Source: JAICYJ01 sp963766445 (lineage in GTDB: Bacteria; Actinomycetota; Thermoleophilia; Gaiellales; JAICJC01). Taken from it: a DNA stretch of 25,440 bases. A model generated the notes under the pieces. It was given only the letters and a program-made list of their open reading frames with translations. It did no database searches and was not told the origin of the DNA. The DNA lies in NCBI GenBank assembly GCA_963766445.1, contig CAVXZW010000006.1:1-25440 (forward strand), read 5' to 3'. Each line of letters begins with the position of its first letter. Within the stretch, counting starts at the first letter, position 1. The position numbers were made by a program, and so were the translations under genes. Below, one piece after another: positions 1-8,032 of this stretch.

Positions 1-652
1 GACGCATTGCTGCAGTTCCTGACCTGCGCCGCCGCCAGCGGGCCTGACGCCGAGGCGTTCGTGTTCGCGACCCGGCTCGACGCGCCTGACCCGGGCGCTC
101 GCCTCGAGCAACCCGGAGCGGGCGATCCAGCGCGCCGCCGCGGCCGCACCGGACTGGTCGAGCGGCACGCGGATCGGCGACGCGCTGCAGGCGTTCAACG
201 ATCGCCACGGCCGCCGCGGGATGGCCCGCGGCGCCGTGGTCGTGATCCTGTCGGACGGCTGGGAGCGCGGCGATCCGGCGCTGGTGGCCCGCGAGATGCA
301 GCGGCTGTCGCGGCTGGCGCACCGGATCGTGTGGGTCAACCCGCGCAGCAGCGCGAGCTCCTTCGCGGTGCGGGCCGGTGGCATGGTGGCGGCGCTGCCG
401 TTCTGCGACGCGCTGGTCAGCGGCCACAGCTTCGAGGCGCTGCACGAAGTGGTCGAGGCGATCGCGGCGGGCTCGTGGCAAGCGCCCGCGCTCGCCGTGG
501 ACTCGGATGAGCGGGAGTGGGAGGATTCCTGGGCCAGTGCCACGCCGGTGCCGGGGAGCTCGGTCGCGATGCCGAGCGGCTACGGCCCCAGCAGGGGCAA
601 CACCACCCCTGGGTGGATGACCGAGGATCAGCGACGACTCAAAGGAGATTGA
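1..652 (+). CDS. coxE: CoxE-like VWA domain protein, C-terminal part (frameshifted)
   Basis: This is the C-terminal half of a von Willebrand factor A protein of the CoxE type; its start lies outside the window. CoxE proteins partner a MoxR-type AAA+ ATPase (CoxD) in maturing the active site of aerobic CO dehydrogenase. The visible part reads AFVFATRL, then a strand-and-helix region with GTRIGDALQAF, the hydrophobic strand AVVVILSDGWERGD, and the late motif RIVWVNPR typical of the family end. The text up to about residue 26 is in frame 1 and everything from base 80 is in frame 2. One extra base near 79 restores TRLTRLTRAL, which matches the family. The gene ends at TGA 650-652, three bases before the next start. 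CoxG at 2229 supports the assignment. Other VWA accessory proteins cannot be fully excluded. Confidence 0.75.
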
Positions 653-655
653 GGG

Positions 656-847
656 ATGCCGGACGGCGCGACCAAGATCTGTATCTACCCGGGCTGTGAG
701 CGGCCGGCCGCGCCCGCCCACCCGCAGGGCGGGCCGCAGCCCGCGTTCTGCGACCAAGAGGAGCACAATGCGCTGACGGCACACCAGGAGCGCCAGCGTC
801 TCGCGTCCGCAGCGACCCCCGAGCACGAGGAGATCCAGAGTGGCTAA
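656..847 (+). CDS. Small Cys/His-rich putative zinc-binding protein
   Basis: This 63-residue protein starts at ATG 656 behind a good AAAGGAG ribosome site at about 643-649. It has a CIYPGC motif near residue 9 followed by CDQEEH near residue 32, so Cys-x4-Cys and Cys-x4-His could bind one zinc. The C-terminal half is a charged, helix-prone tail rich in Glu, Arg and Gln. Similar short CxxPGC...YC proteins or domains occur in actinobacteria, but no function is recognised. Its stop at 845-847 overlaps the next start (GTG 840), which suggests translational coupling with the CoxL-like fragment and the upstream coxE-like gene. Confidence 0.6.
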   Translation: MPDGATKICIYPGCERPAAPAHPQGGPQPAFCDQEEHNALTAHQERQRLASAATPEHEEIQSG

Positions 848-1304
848 CGAGGCATATCGCGCGGTCTTTCTGCGCGTTCATCCGACCGGCAAGATGGTGC
901 TTAGCCTGACCACGGATGCCGACGGCAACGAGGCCGCCTATGCCCGCCAGGTCGGTGAGGAGCTGGGCGTGCCGGCGCTGGACGTGAAGGTGGTGCCGGC
1001 GGACACCGACCGGTTCGGCACCGGTCACGGCTACAACACCAGCCCCACGTCGGCGGGCACGGCCGCCGCCATCTCCAGGACGACGGGCAAGATCCGCGAC
1101 AAGGCGCAGCTGCTCGCGGGCATGCAGCTCGGTGCCGCGCCGGAGACGCTGACCTGGTCGAACGGCGCCTGGGTCAGCGGCGACGGCAGCGACCCCTCGA
1201 CGGTGGCGACGGTAGCGGACATCGCGCTGTACGCCCACGGCACCGGCGCGCTGCCCCCCGGCGTCGAGGGCGGGCTGGACGCTCAGACCGTCTACAGCGA
1301 CTGA
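840..1304 (+). CDS. Stand-alone fragment resembling the molybdopterin-binding domain of CoxL/xanthine dehydrogenase
   Basis: This protein of about 154 residues starts at GTG 840 behind a GAGGAG site at 827-832 and overlaps the previous gene by 8 bases. Its text follows the second molybdopterin-binding region of CoxL and xanthine dehydrogenase. It has a GKMVLSLTTDADGNEAAYAR strand, then VGEELGVPALDVKVVPADTDR (family form: AEELGVPPEDVRVVHGDTD). After that comes a helix ending KIRDKAQLLAG, then AAPETLTWSNGAWV and a final PPGVEGGLDAQTVY. It stops where full-length subunits continue into the FPFG and VEVD segment. The family GSRS-like cofactor loop is replaced by a Thr/Ser/Ala-rich stretch. A catalytic role is therefore unlikely. 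A chaperone or decoy role in CO-dehydrogenase assembly, or a decayed remnant, is possible. The homology is judged by eye. Confidence 0.6.
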   Translation: MANEAYRAVFLRVHPTGKMVLSLTTDADGNEAAYARQVGEELGVPALDVKVVPADTDRFGTGHGYNTSPTSAGTAAAISRTTGKIRDKAQLLAGMQLGAAPETLTWSNGAWVSGDGSDPSTVATVADIALYAHGTGALPPGVEGGLDAQTVYSD

Positions 1305-1625
1305 GGGTGTTCCGCCGCCGTGACCGGCGCATGACACCGAAAACTGCAACGAACCTCACGCCGCCGCCACGATCCCACCGCCAAGCGTCACGATTCACAC
1401 CGTCGGTCCGGCGCGAACATCACGGCTCCGGACCGCGCACCGCGCAACCAGGCGGTCGCGCGTCACGATCTGATAGCTGTCCGTCACGATCCCGTGCCGG
1501 ACCGCCCACGCCGCCCGAGTCGGGGTCTGAGCCCGTTAAGAGAGCGCCGGGCGTTGCACGGCCGGGTGGGCGGCGTGACGCACCGTGCGGCACGTGACGA
1601 AGCCGTCACCCCTCGCGGAGTCAGC
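1305..1625. other. Convergent intergenic region with no recognisable gene
   Basis: This is 321 bases between the ends of two convergent genes. Open frames here lack plausible protein features and starts. It contains a cluster of CGTCAC/GTGACG motifs, described separately, and no clear promoter, RNA gene or U-tract terminator. Confidence 0.6.
1386..1609. repeat. Cluster of CGTCAC/GTGACG motifs, including three CGTCACGAT direct repeats
   Basis: Exact CGTCACGAT copies lie at 1386-1394, 1461-1469 and 1482-1490, the last two offset by 21 bases (two helical turns). GTGACG follows at 1575-1580 and 1594-1599, and CGTCAC at 1604-1609. The last two form a perfect inverted repeat with an AAGC spacer. 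Six copies in about 225 bases is well above chance for this hexamer. The pattern looks like a protein-binding array, but both flanking genes end here, so no target promoter is obvious. Confidence 0.5.
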
Positions 1626-2166
1626 CTATGCGCCGAGCCGCGCGTCGATGCTGACCTCGACCTCGTCGACCACCTTCAGCGCCCCGAACAGCGTCGAGTA
1701 GGGCTTCATGCCCCAGTCCGTCTGCTTGATCACGGCCGTGGCGCCGAGCGTTCCGTCGCCCGTCATGGCGACATCGAAGCCAAGCGGACGGGTGGTTCCG
1801 TGCAGCGTCAGGTCGCCCTCGACCCTGAGGCCGTCGCCGTCGGCGCGTACCGACTTGGACTCGAAGCTGATCCGCTCACCCTTGAGCACTTCGTTGTCGA
1901 CCGTCTGCTCGATCTCCGCCTTCTGATCATCGCTCAGCGACTGCACGCCGCCGCTGCCCTCCTGCACGCGCAGCGACCCGCCGTCGGCGCTGACCTCGAT
2001 CACCGCATCCGCCGGGTCATCGCCGACCACCAGCACGGCTTCCCAGGAGGTCACGTGGAACAGCAGGTTGTGGCCGGCCATGGCCGCCGCTCCGGTCTTC
2101 TGCGTGCGCACGGAGAGCGTGCCGTCGTCGGGCCCGAGCGCAGTATCTGCCAGCGGGAATCGCCAC
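1626..2166 (-). CDS. YceI-like family protein (start region frameshifted)
   Basis: YceI-family proteins are lipocalin-like beta barrels that bind polyisoprenoid or other lipophilic molecules. The body is well preserved: TLSVRTQKTGAAAMAGHNL, then VTSWEAVLVVGDDP, the SLRVQEGSGG segment, and FDVAMTGDGTLGA with the terminal WGMKPYSTLFGALKVVDEVEV. No signal peptide is seen, which matches the cytoplasmic actinobacterial subgroup. The most family-like N-terminus (VAIPAGRY, from GTG at 2166) is in a different frame from the body. One extra base near 2146 would fuse them as AGRYTLGPDDG. Without that correction the reading frame would have to start further upstream, from a GTG or TTG. The gene is divergent from coxG across about 60 bases. 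Confidence 0.75.
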
Positions 2167-2177
2167 TCCCCCAAGCC

Positions 2178-2183
2178 TATAAT
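2178..2183 (+). promoter_or_regulatory. -10 element (TATAAT) of coxG
   Basis: A perfect TATAAT lies 45 bases before the coxG ATG, in a region that is otherwise almost A/T-free. The hexamer 17 bases upstream is GGGAAT, a poor -35 for the housekeeping sigma factor, so an activator or an alternative factor may help. The element sits just upstream of the YceI start. Confidence 0.5.
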
Positions 2184-2228
2184 GCCGGGCTTGCCCGCAT
2201 GCACCCATCCGATCACAAGGACGGCATC

Positions 2229-2660
2229 ATGGCGGTAGAACTCGACCACTCGTTCACCACGTCGCGGTCGCTCGACGACAGCTACGCCACCATCCTCGAT
2301 CTCGAGCGCGTGGTGCCGTGCGTGGAGGGGGCGACGGTGCTCGAGCGCACGGGGCCGGACTCGGTCAAGGCCGAGATCAAGGTCAAGATGGGGGCGATGT
2401 CGATGACCTTCACCGGCACCCTCGAGACGACCGAGCAGGACGCGGCCGCACACCGCGCCGTGCTGACGGTGAAGTCCCGCGAGGCGGGGGGACAGGGGTT
2501 CGCGAACGGCACCATCATCTTCGCGCTGCACGAAGGCGGCGGCGACATCCACACGAGCGCCCAGATCACCGGCAAGGCCGCGTCGATGGGCGAAGGTGTG
2601 GTGTCGGGAGTGCTGGACGCGCTGATCACCGACTTCGCCGGCAAGCTGGGACAGCTCTGA
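2229..2660 (+). CDS. coxG: CoxG-like SRPBCC protein (CO dehydrogenase subunit G family)
   Basis: This 143-residue protein of the SRPBCC/START fold matches the CoxG family, which has been implicated in membrane recruitment of CO dehydrogenase or in delivery of quinone-type molecules. The order is typical: MAVELDHSFTTSRSLDDSYATI at the N-terminus with the DLERVVPCVEGA motif (family: D.e.va.c.PGA), then KAEIKVKMGAMSMTFTG, and a long C-terminal helix (VVSGVLDALITDFAGKL). The frame is intact. It starts at ATG 2229 behind an AAGGA-type site. The coxE-like gene upstream and the small zinc-ribbon gene 8 bases downstream fit a CO-dehydrogenase accessory cluster. The structural genes coxS, coxM and coxL are not in the window. 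Confidence 0.8.
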   Translation: MAVELDHSFTTSRSLDDSYATILDLERVVPCVEGATVLERTGPDSVKAEIKVKMGAMSMTFTGTLETTEQDAAAHRAVLTVKSREAGGQGFANGTIIFALHEGGGDIHTSAQITGKAASMGEGVVSGVLDALITDFAGKLGQL

Positions 2661-2668
2661 GGCCGCCG

Positions 2669-2923
2669 ATGGCGACGATCACGATGCGCCACATCCGCGA
2701 GGGCGAGGTGCCGCGTGACGGCGGCACGGCGATCCAGGATGACCCCGACCGCCCCGTCTTCCGCGGCAACGGCCCCGACGACTACGTGTGCGTGGAATGC
2801 GGGAACCTGCTGGCCGCGTCGATGGACGGCACCTACATGACGAAGAAGGTGCGAGTGCGCTGTGGCCGCTGCTCGACCGTGAACGTGGCGATCACTGACG
2901 AATCGGCCCGGCCGCGGCGCTGA
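2669..2923 (+). CDS. Small zinc-ribbon protein
   Basis: This 84-residue protein starts at ATG 2669, eight bases after coxG, so the two are probably cotranscribed. It has CVECG near residue 41 and CGRCS near residue 64: two CxxC pairs about 20 residues apart, forming a classical zinc ribbon. The N-terminal 35 residues are polar with several Asp and Arg, and the tail is basic (ESARPRR). Similar ribbons occur in nucleic-acid-binding and small regulatory proteins, but no specific function is recognised. It ends against a hairpin shared with the convergent GH3 gene. Confidence 0.65.
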   Translation: MATITMRHIREGEVPRDGGTAIQDDPDRPVFRGNGPDDYVCVECGNLLAASMDGTYMTKKVRVRCGRCSTVNVAITDESARPRR

Positions 2924-2931
2924 CCTGCCCA

Positions 2932-2951
2932 GCGCGGCACTAGAGCCGCGC
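2932..2951. terminator. Possible bidirectional terminator hairpin
   Basis: A perfect 7-bp stem, GCGCGGC (2932-2938) and GCCGCGC (2945-2951), has a 6-base loop ACTAGA. It lies between two convergent genes and includes the stop codon of the minus-strand gene. There is no U-tract, which is common for GC-rich actinobacteria. Confidence 0.4.
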
Positions 2952-4038
2952 CTTGAGCGCCATGATGCGGGCGTACGACTTGTTGAGGCCGCCCATCGGC
3001 AGCGTGCCGTTCCTGGCCGCCGCGAGCAGCGCCTTGAACACGGCCTGGCTGGATGGCCCGCGAGCCGGTGATCAGGATCAGGTCGGAGCCGGCCGCGGCG
3101 CTCTTCAGCGCCAGCGGAGGATCGGTCGTGTGACGGACGTGCGCGGCCGCGTCCAGCGAGTCGGTGATGGTGACACCCGTGAACCCGAGCCGCTTTCGCA
3201 GGATGCCCTTGATGACCGTGGGCGACCAGGCCGCCGCGCGTCTGTCGAGCGCCGGGTAGACGGCGGTGGACAGCATCACCATCGGGTCGAGGTTCTGGCG
3301 GAACGCGACCCTGTAGGGCAGCCACGCCCGTCCCAGCTGCTGGGCGGTGGCGGTGATGTGCACCAGCGCGTCGTCGGTGGACACGGTCGCGCGGCCGAGG
3401 CCGGGGAAGTGCTTCAGCGTCGGCCACACCTTGTGGCCCTCGAGCCCGTCCGCGAACGCCGAAGCATCCTTGGCGACGATGAAGCGGCTGGTCGAGAACG
3501 CCCGGTGCTGCTGCTCGATGAAATCGGATGGCCCGGTGGGCACGTCCGCGACCGGTGCCAGGTCGACGTTGACGCCGTCCGCTCGCAGCGCCGCCCCGGT
3601 CAGGGATCCTGCGGTGTGGGACTGCGCGGTCGGCAGCTGGCCCAGCTGCTGTGCGGAGCGGTTCGGCGGGGCCCATGGGATCCGCTTGACCAGTCCGCCC
3701 TCCTGGTCGGTGGTGATCAGCAGGGGCGGCTGGCCGCCGTTGTGCGCGGCCAGCTGCAGCTTGGCGGTGAGCGCCTTCAGCTGCGACGGCGAGGCGATGT
3801 TCGACCCGAACAGGATCACGCCGCCGATCTGGCCGGCCCTGATCCGGGCGCGCAGGCTCCGGCTGGCGGTCGTGCCCTTGAATGCGACCACGAGCCGCTG
3901 GCCGACCAGCTGCGACAGCGTGGGCGTGGCGGCGGGCACGCTCCCGTGGGGCGACCCGCCGGCACGTGCCTGCGCCGCGCCCGCGGCGATCAGCGCGCAG
4001 CAAAGCGTGGTCGCGGCTGCAGCCTGTCGTGCCGTCAT
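2940..4038 (-). CDS. Glycoside hydrolase family 3 protein (beta-N-acetylhexosaminidase type), frameshifted near C-terminus
   Basis: This secreted enzyme of about 365 residues probably removes N-acetylglucosamine from peptidoglycan fragments (NagZ-like). The N-terminus is a Sec signal with a likely AQARA cleavage site near residue 26. Next come QLVGQRLVVAF, GGVILFGSNI, PLLITTDQEGG near residue 108, the GH3 motif LKHFPGLG, and GVTITDSLDA, whose Asp matches the catalytic nucleophile. The start ATG 4038 is chosen because it opens directly into the signal peptide. The last 35 residues (VFKALLAAARNGTLP to MALKARL) are in another frame, so one base is wrong near 3050. An 84-bp gap separates it from the upstream lytic transglycosylase on the same strand, which supports a shared role in wall turnover. 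Confidence 0.8.
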
Positions 4039-4122
4039 GCGCGGGTCGGTGCACACCTGGAAGCGTACGCGCTGAACGTGTCCGGACGTCATCGGGCACG
4101 TGTGCGGTCCGGTAACGACACC

Positions 4123-4944
4123 TCACGAGATCGTGGCCGGCAGGCTCGCCTCCCAGGCATACAGCGTCAGGAACCCGAGCCGGTCGCGCGCCATCGCGTG
4201 CGCGTAGGCCTGCACCGCCCGCACGTACAGGCCGGAGTGGTTGTAGGCGAACAGCGCACGCCGCTCGTCGGCCGGCGCTCCCGACTGGTGCAGGTAGTTG
4301 CCCGCGCCCAGCACCGCATCGCGGGGCGAGTGGATATCGCCGCCCAGGCCATAGGCCCTCCATGTGGAGGGCAGGAACTGCATCGGCCCCTGGGCGCCGG
4401 CGCCGCTGGTGTTGCCGACGCGGCCGAACGCCGACTCGACCAGGTTCACCGCCGCCAGCGTCTGCCAGCGCACCCCGAACCGGCTCTGCGCCAGGTGGTA
4501 GTCGGCCAGCAGTTGCCCGGCCGGCGGCGCCGGATCGAGGTGCAGCGTCACGGGCTTGCCCGACGGCGGCCCGGCCAGCCGCCGCAGCGCCAATGCGGCG
4601 CGCAGCTGCGACCGGACGGCGGCCGCCAGCGAGGGCGGCAGCGCCGCCAGGGTGGGGTGGATGAGCGATGGCGTCTCGGCCAGCTGATGCACCAGCTGGC
4701 GCTCGTGGGCGGCCGCGGTCAGCACCCCGGCGGGAGGTGTGTTCGCCAGCTTCGGGTCGGACGCGCGCCACCTGTCCAGCGCCGGCCGCAACGCGGAGTC
4801 GGCCGAGGCCAGCTGCTCGGCGATCGTCGCGGGCGTCGACGCGGACGGTGTTGAAGCGGTACCCGACGAGCCGCAACCGACGGCCAGAACGGCCACCGCC
4901 AGGCCCGCCAGCGCCAGGCCGGTCAACCGCCGGACCGGGCGCAA
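4123..4944 (-). CDS. Lytic transglycosylase (SLT domain) lipoprotein
   Basis: This 273-residue exported enzyme cleaves the glycan backbone of peptidoglycan, forming 1,6-anhydro ends. It opens with a basic stretch (RPVRRL), a hydrophobic run and a lipobox LAVGC at about residue 20-24, so it is probably a lipid-anchored lipoprotein. A Ser/Thr/Pro linker and helical region lead into the SLT domain. There, LAAVNLVESAFG supplies the catalytic Glu (about residue 170), and GAQGPMQFLPSTWRAYG and AVLGAGNYLHQSG follow the family pattern, with a late LFAYNHSGLYVRAV motif. The best start is TTG 4944, since no ATG fits. It is the upstream partner of the GH3 gene. Confidence 0.85.
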   Translation of the reverse strand: MRPVRRLTGLALAGLAVAVLAVGCGSSGTASTPSASTPATIAEQLASADSALRPALDRWRASDPKLANTPPAGVLTAAAHERQLVHQLAETPSLIHPTLAALPPSLAAAVRSQLRAALALRRLAGPPSGKPVTLHLDPAPPAGQLLADYHLAQSRFGVRWQTLAAVNLVESAFGRVGNTSGAGAQGPMQFLPSTWRAYGLGGDIHSPRDAVLGAGNYLHQSGAPADERRALFAYNHSGLYVRAVQAYAHAMARDRLGFLTLYAWEASLPATIS

Positions 4945-5039
4945 TTCGAGGCGGTGCGCTCACGCCCGGCAAGGTAGCAGCGGGCGCTTCGAGGCCCGGG
5001 CTAGGATGGCTCGACAACATCGACTTAGGGGTGGATGCG

Positions 5040-5885
5040 ATGTCGACGATTGCAACGCACGAGCAGCAGGACGTGGACAAGGTCAACGCGACCGGCCGGA
5101 TTCCCGCGGTGTTCGTACACGGGCTGTGGTTGCTTCCGAGCAGCTGGGATCGCTGGGCGACGGTGTTCGACGAGGCGGGCTACGCCGCGCTCGCGCCCGG
5201 CTGGCCCGACGATCCGGAGACCGTCGCCGAGGCGAATGCGAACCCCGACTCCTTCGCCAACAAGACCGTTGGTGACGTCGCCGACCACTTCGCGGAGGTG
5301 ATCGGCAAGCTCGATCGCAAGCCGGTCGTGATCGGCCACTCGTTCGGCGGGCTGCTGGCTCAGATCCTGGCCGGGCGGGGACTTTCGGCCGCCACGGTGG
5401 CGATCGACCCGGCGCCGTTTCGGGGCGTGCTGCCGCTGCCGGTCTCGGCGCTGCGCTCGGCCAGCCCGGTGCTCACCAACCCGGCCAACCGCCACCGCGC
5501 CGTTCCGCTCACCTACGAGCAGTTCCGCTACGCGTTCGCGAACGCGGTCGACGAGGACGAGGCCCGTCAGCTCTACGACGCGTTTGCGGTGCCGGCCCCC
5601 GGCGCTCCGCTGTTCCAGGCCGCAACCGCCAACTTCAACCCGTGGACGGAGGTGAAGGTCGACCACAAGAACCCCGAGCGCGGGCCGCTGCTCATCATCT
5701 CCGGCGAGAAGGATCACACCGTGCCCTGGGCGATCGCGAACGCCTCCTTCAAGAAGCAGAAGAAGAACAAGGGCGCCGTCACCGAGATCGTCGAGATGGG
5801 CGGCCGCGGCCACGCGCTCACGATCGACAGCGGCTGGCGCGAGGTGGCCGACACGGCCCTGGGGTTCGTCAAGAGGTTCACATGA
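5040..5885 (+). CDS. Alpha/beta hydrolase
   Basis: This 281-residue soluble alpha/beta hydrolase is intact. The oxyanion strand AVFVHGLWLLPSSWDRW comes early (residues about 23-40). The nucleophile elbow GHSFGG lies near residue 100, the acid in LLIISGEKDHTVP near residue 222, and the catalytic His in GRGHALTID near residue 260. The family includes esterases, lipases and non-haem haloperoxidase-like enzymes, and the sequence alone does not give the substrate. The start ATG 5040 follows an AGGGGTGG site, and a TAGGAT at 5002-5007 could serve as -10. The stop codon overlaps the Mop gene as ATGA, so the two are translationally coupled. Confidence 0.85.
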   Translation: MSTIATHEQQDVDKVNATGRIPAVFVHGLWLLPSSWDRWATVFDEAGYAALAPGWPDDPETVAEANANPDSFANKTVGDVADHFAEVIGKLDRKPVVIGHSFGGLLAQILAGRGLSAATVAIDPAPFRGVLPLPVSALRSASPVLTNPANRHRAVPLTYEQFRYAFANAVDEDEARQLYDAFAVPAPGAPLFQAATANFNPWTEVKVDHKNPERGPLLIISGEKDHTVPWAIANASFKKQKKNKGAVTEIVEMGGRGHALTIDSGWREVADTALGFVKRFT

Positions 5886-6094
5886 AGCTGAGTGCCCGCA
5901 ACCGGCTGACCGGCACGGTCGTCAGCATCCGCCTCGGCGAGGCGATCGCCAACGTGGGGGTCGACGTGAACGGCCAGCGAATGGTCTCGTCGATCACGGT
6001 CGAGGCGGTCGACGAGCTGGGTCTCTCCGAGGGCAGCACGGTGACCGCCGTGGTCAAGGCCTCGGACGTGATGCTGGCGGTGGACGACGGCTGA
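5882..6094 (+). CDS. mop: Molbindin-like Mop/TOBE protein
   Basis: This 70-residue protein is a single Mop (TOBE) domain. It begins MKLSARNRLTGTVVSI, followed by GEAIANVGVDVNGQRMVSSIT, the segment LGLSEGSTVTAVVKASDVMLA, and a short acidic end. Molbindins of this size form oligomers that store or buffer molybdate or tungstate in the cytoplasm. The start overlaps the stop of the hydrolase gene (ATGA). A molybdate-handling protein within 3.5 kb of coxE/coxG-type genes fits an organism with a molybdenum-dependent CO dehydrogenase. No ABC transporter genes are adjacent, so storage is more likely than a transport-linked role. Confidence 0.85.
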   Translation: MKLSARNRLTGTVVSIRLGEAIANVGVDVNGQRMVSSITVEAVDELGLSEGSTVTAVVKASDVMLAVDDG

Positions 6095-6103
6095 ACGGCG
6101 CCG

Positions 6104-7628
6104 ATGCGCCTGACGCAGATCGTCGAGGCGTCGGCCGCCGTGGCCGCCACCCGGTCGCGCAGCGAGAAGGTCGAGCTGCTCGCGGCCTGCATCACCGGAA
6201 TGGACCGGGACGAGGTCGCGATCGGCGCCGGATTTCTGGCCGGCGAGCCGCGCCAGCGGCGGCTCGGCGCAGGCTGGGCGGCGCTACGCGAGCTGCCGCC
6301 TCCCGCCGCCGACGCGACGCTGACGCTGGTGGCCGTGGACGCCGCGCTGGCGCTGATAGCGGGCATCTCCGGCGCGGGATCACAGGCGGAACGGGCCGGC
6401 GCCGTACACGACCTGTTCTCGGCGGCCACCGAGCCGGAGCAGGAGTTCCTGCGGCGCCTGATCCTGAGCGACCTGCGCCAGGGGGCGCTGCAGTCGGCGG
6501 TCACCGACGCCGTGGCGCGAGCGGCCTCCGTGTCGCAGAGCGAGGCACGACGGGCGCTGATGCTGCTCGGAGACGCCGGCGAGCTGGCCCGGATCGCCGT
6601 GTTCGACGGGATCGACGGCCTGCGGGCGGTGCGGCTCGAGGTGGGGCGGCCGGTGCAGCCGATGCTGGCGGGGACCGCTCCCGATCTGGCCACGGCGCTG
6701 GCGAAGATCGATCCGGCCGCGCTCGAGTGGAAGCTGGACGGTGCCCGCATCCAGGTGCACCGAAGCGGCGATCAGGTGAGCGTGTTCACGCGCTCCCTCG
6801 ACGAGGTCACCGACCGTGTGCCGGAGGTGGTCGAGGCGGTGCGCGCGCTCGACGCCGGCTCGCTGGTGCTGGACGGCGAGGCGATCGCCCTGCGACCGGA
6901 TGGACGACCCCATCCGTTCCAGGTGACAGGGTCGCGTTTCGGAAGCCGCAGGTCGGTCGACACCCTGCGCCGCGAGATCCCGCTGACGCCGTTCATCTTC
7001 GACATTCTGCACGCCGACGGCGAGGATCTGCTCGATCAGCCCGCCGAGCAGCGGGGGCGGCGGCTGGCGGCGATCGTTCCCGAGTCGATGCGGGTGCCGC
7101 GGATGGTTCCGAGCTCGGCCGAGCAGGCTGCGGCCTTCCAGGCTGACACCCTGGCCCGCGGTCACGAGGGCGTGCTGGTCAAGTCGCTGGACGCTCCGTA
7201 TGCCGCGGGCCGCCGCGGTGCCGGCTGGATCAAGGTCAAGCCGCGGCTCACGCTCGACCTGGTGGTGCTGGCCGCGGAGTGGGGGCACGGCCGCCGCCAG
7301 GGTTGGCTCAGCAACCTGCACCTGGGCGCCCGCGCGGACAACGGCAACGGCTTCGTGATGTTGGGCAAGACCTTCAAGGGGCTGACCGACGCCACGCTCG
7401 ACCTGGCAGACCGGGCGGCTGCTGGAGCTCGAGACGGGCCGGCACGGGATCACCGTCGAGGTGCACCCGGAGCTGGTGGTGGAGATCGCATTCGACGGCC
7501 TGCAGCGCAGCACGCGCTACCCGGGCGGCGTCGCGTTGCGGTTCGCGCGGGTGCTGCGATACCGTGACGACAAGCGGGCCGACGAGGCCGACACGCTGGC
7601 CGCGGTGCTGGCGATGGGCGGGTTCTAG
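6104..7628 (+). CDS. ligB: ATP-dependent DNA ligase, LigB type (frameshifted near C-terminus)
   Basis: This ligase of about 507 residues is the same size as mycobacterial LigB. The N-terminal helical DNA-binding domain (residues 1-170) includes LLAACITGMDRDE and DLRQGALQSAV. The adenylation domain carries motif I EWKLDGARIQVHR, whose Lys (about residue 210) takes AMP. It also has FTRSLDEVTDRVPEV, motif III LDGEAIAL, motif IIIa FIFDILHADG, motif IV EGVLVKSLDAPYAAGRR and motif V WIKVKP. The OB domain follows. From about base 7402 the true frame is the third: WQTGRLLELETG through FDGLQRSTRYPGGVALRFARVLRYRDDK to the TAG at 7626-7628. Without one base correction the protein would end in a nonsense tail at 7567. 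Such ligases seal nicks in repair; the essential NAD ligase is separate. No Ku or primase gene is nearby. Confidence 0.85.
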
Positions 7629-7651
7629 ACAGATCACACGAGGAGGCGGAC

Positions 7652-8017
7652 ATGGCGGGAGAGATCGTTCACATCGAGTTCGTCGCAGAGGACGCGGACC
7701 GCGCGCAGCGGTTCTGGAACGGCGTCTTCGGCTGGGAGTTCGGAGACTCGGGGATGCCGGAGATGGACTACCGGATGGCGCAGACCGGTGAGGGGTCGGG
7801 CGCGGCCATCTACGCCGGCGAGAACCCCGGACATCCCAAGTACTACTTCGACACCGAGGACATCGACGCATCCAGCGCCCGCGTGCGGGAGCTGGGCGGC
7901 GAGGCGGAGGCTAAGTCGCCGGTGCCGGGGCACGGCTGGTTCGCCGCCTGCAAGGACAGCGAGGGCAACGAGTTCCACCTGTGGCAGGCCGATTCGGCCG
8001 CCGCGCCGCCGGCTTAG
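7652..8017 (+). CDS. VOC (glyoxalase/bleomycin-resistance fold) family protein
   Basis: This 121-residue protein of the vicinal-oxygen-chelate superfamily is intact. It starts at ATG 7652 with a strong AGGAGG at 7641-7646. The N-terminal module reads IVHIEFVAEDADRAQRFWNGVFGWEF, and the C-terminal module contains KYYFDTEDIDASSARVRELGGEA and ends in DSEGNEFHLWQ. The His near the start and the Glu/His near the end fit metal positions of the fold. Members include glyoxalases, dioxygenases and resistance proteins; this short type is commonly annotated only by fold. It follows the DNA ligase after 23 bases. Confidence 0.8.
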   Translation: MAGEIVHIEFVAEDADRAQRFWNGVFGWEFGDSGMPEMDYRMAQTGEGSGAAIYAGENPGHPKYYFDTEDIDASSARVRELGGEAEAKSPVPGHGWFAACKDSEGNEFHLWQADSAAAPPA

Positions 8018-8032
8018 CGGTCCCGAGGCCCG

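Noticed and set aside
4926..5040. Possible riboswitch before the alpha/beta hydrolase
   Set aside because: The stretch is short, carries only a weak -10-like TAGGAT and no recognisable conserved riboswitch core.
2282..5086. A long minus-strand open frame of over 900 codons covering several genes
   Set aside because: It is a shadow frame of a GC-rich region. Its translation is low-complexity Arg/Ala/Gly/Pro, and it overlaps genes with clear family motifs on both strands.
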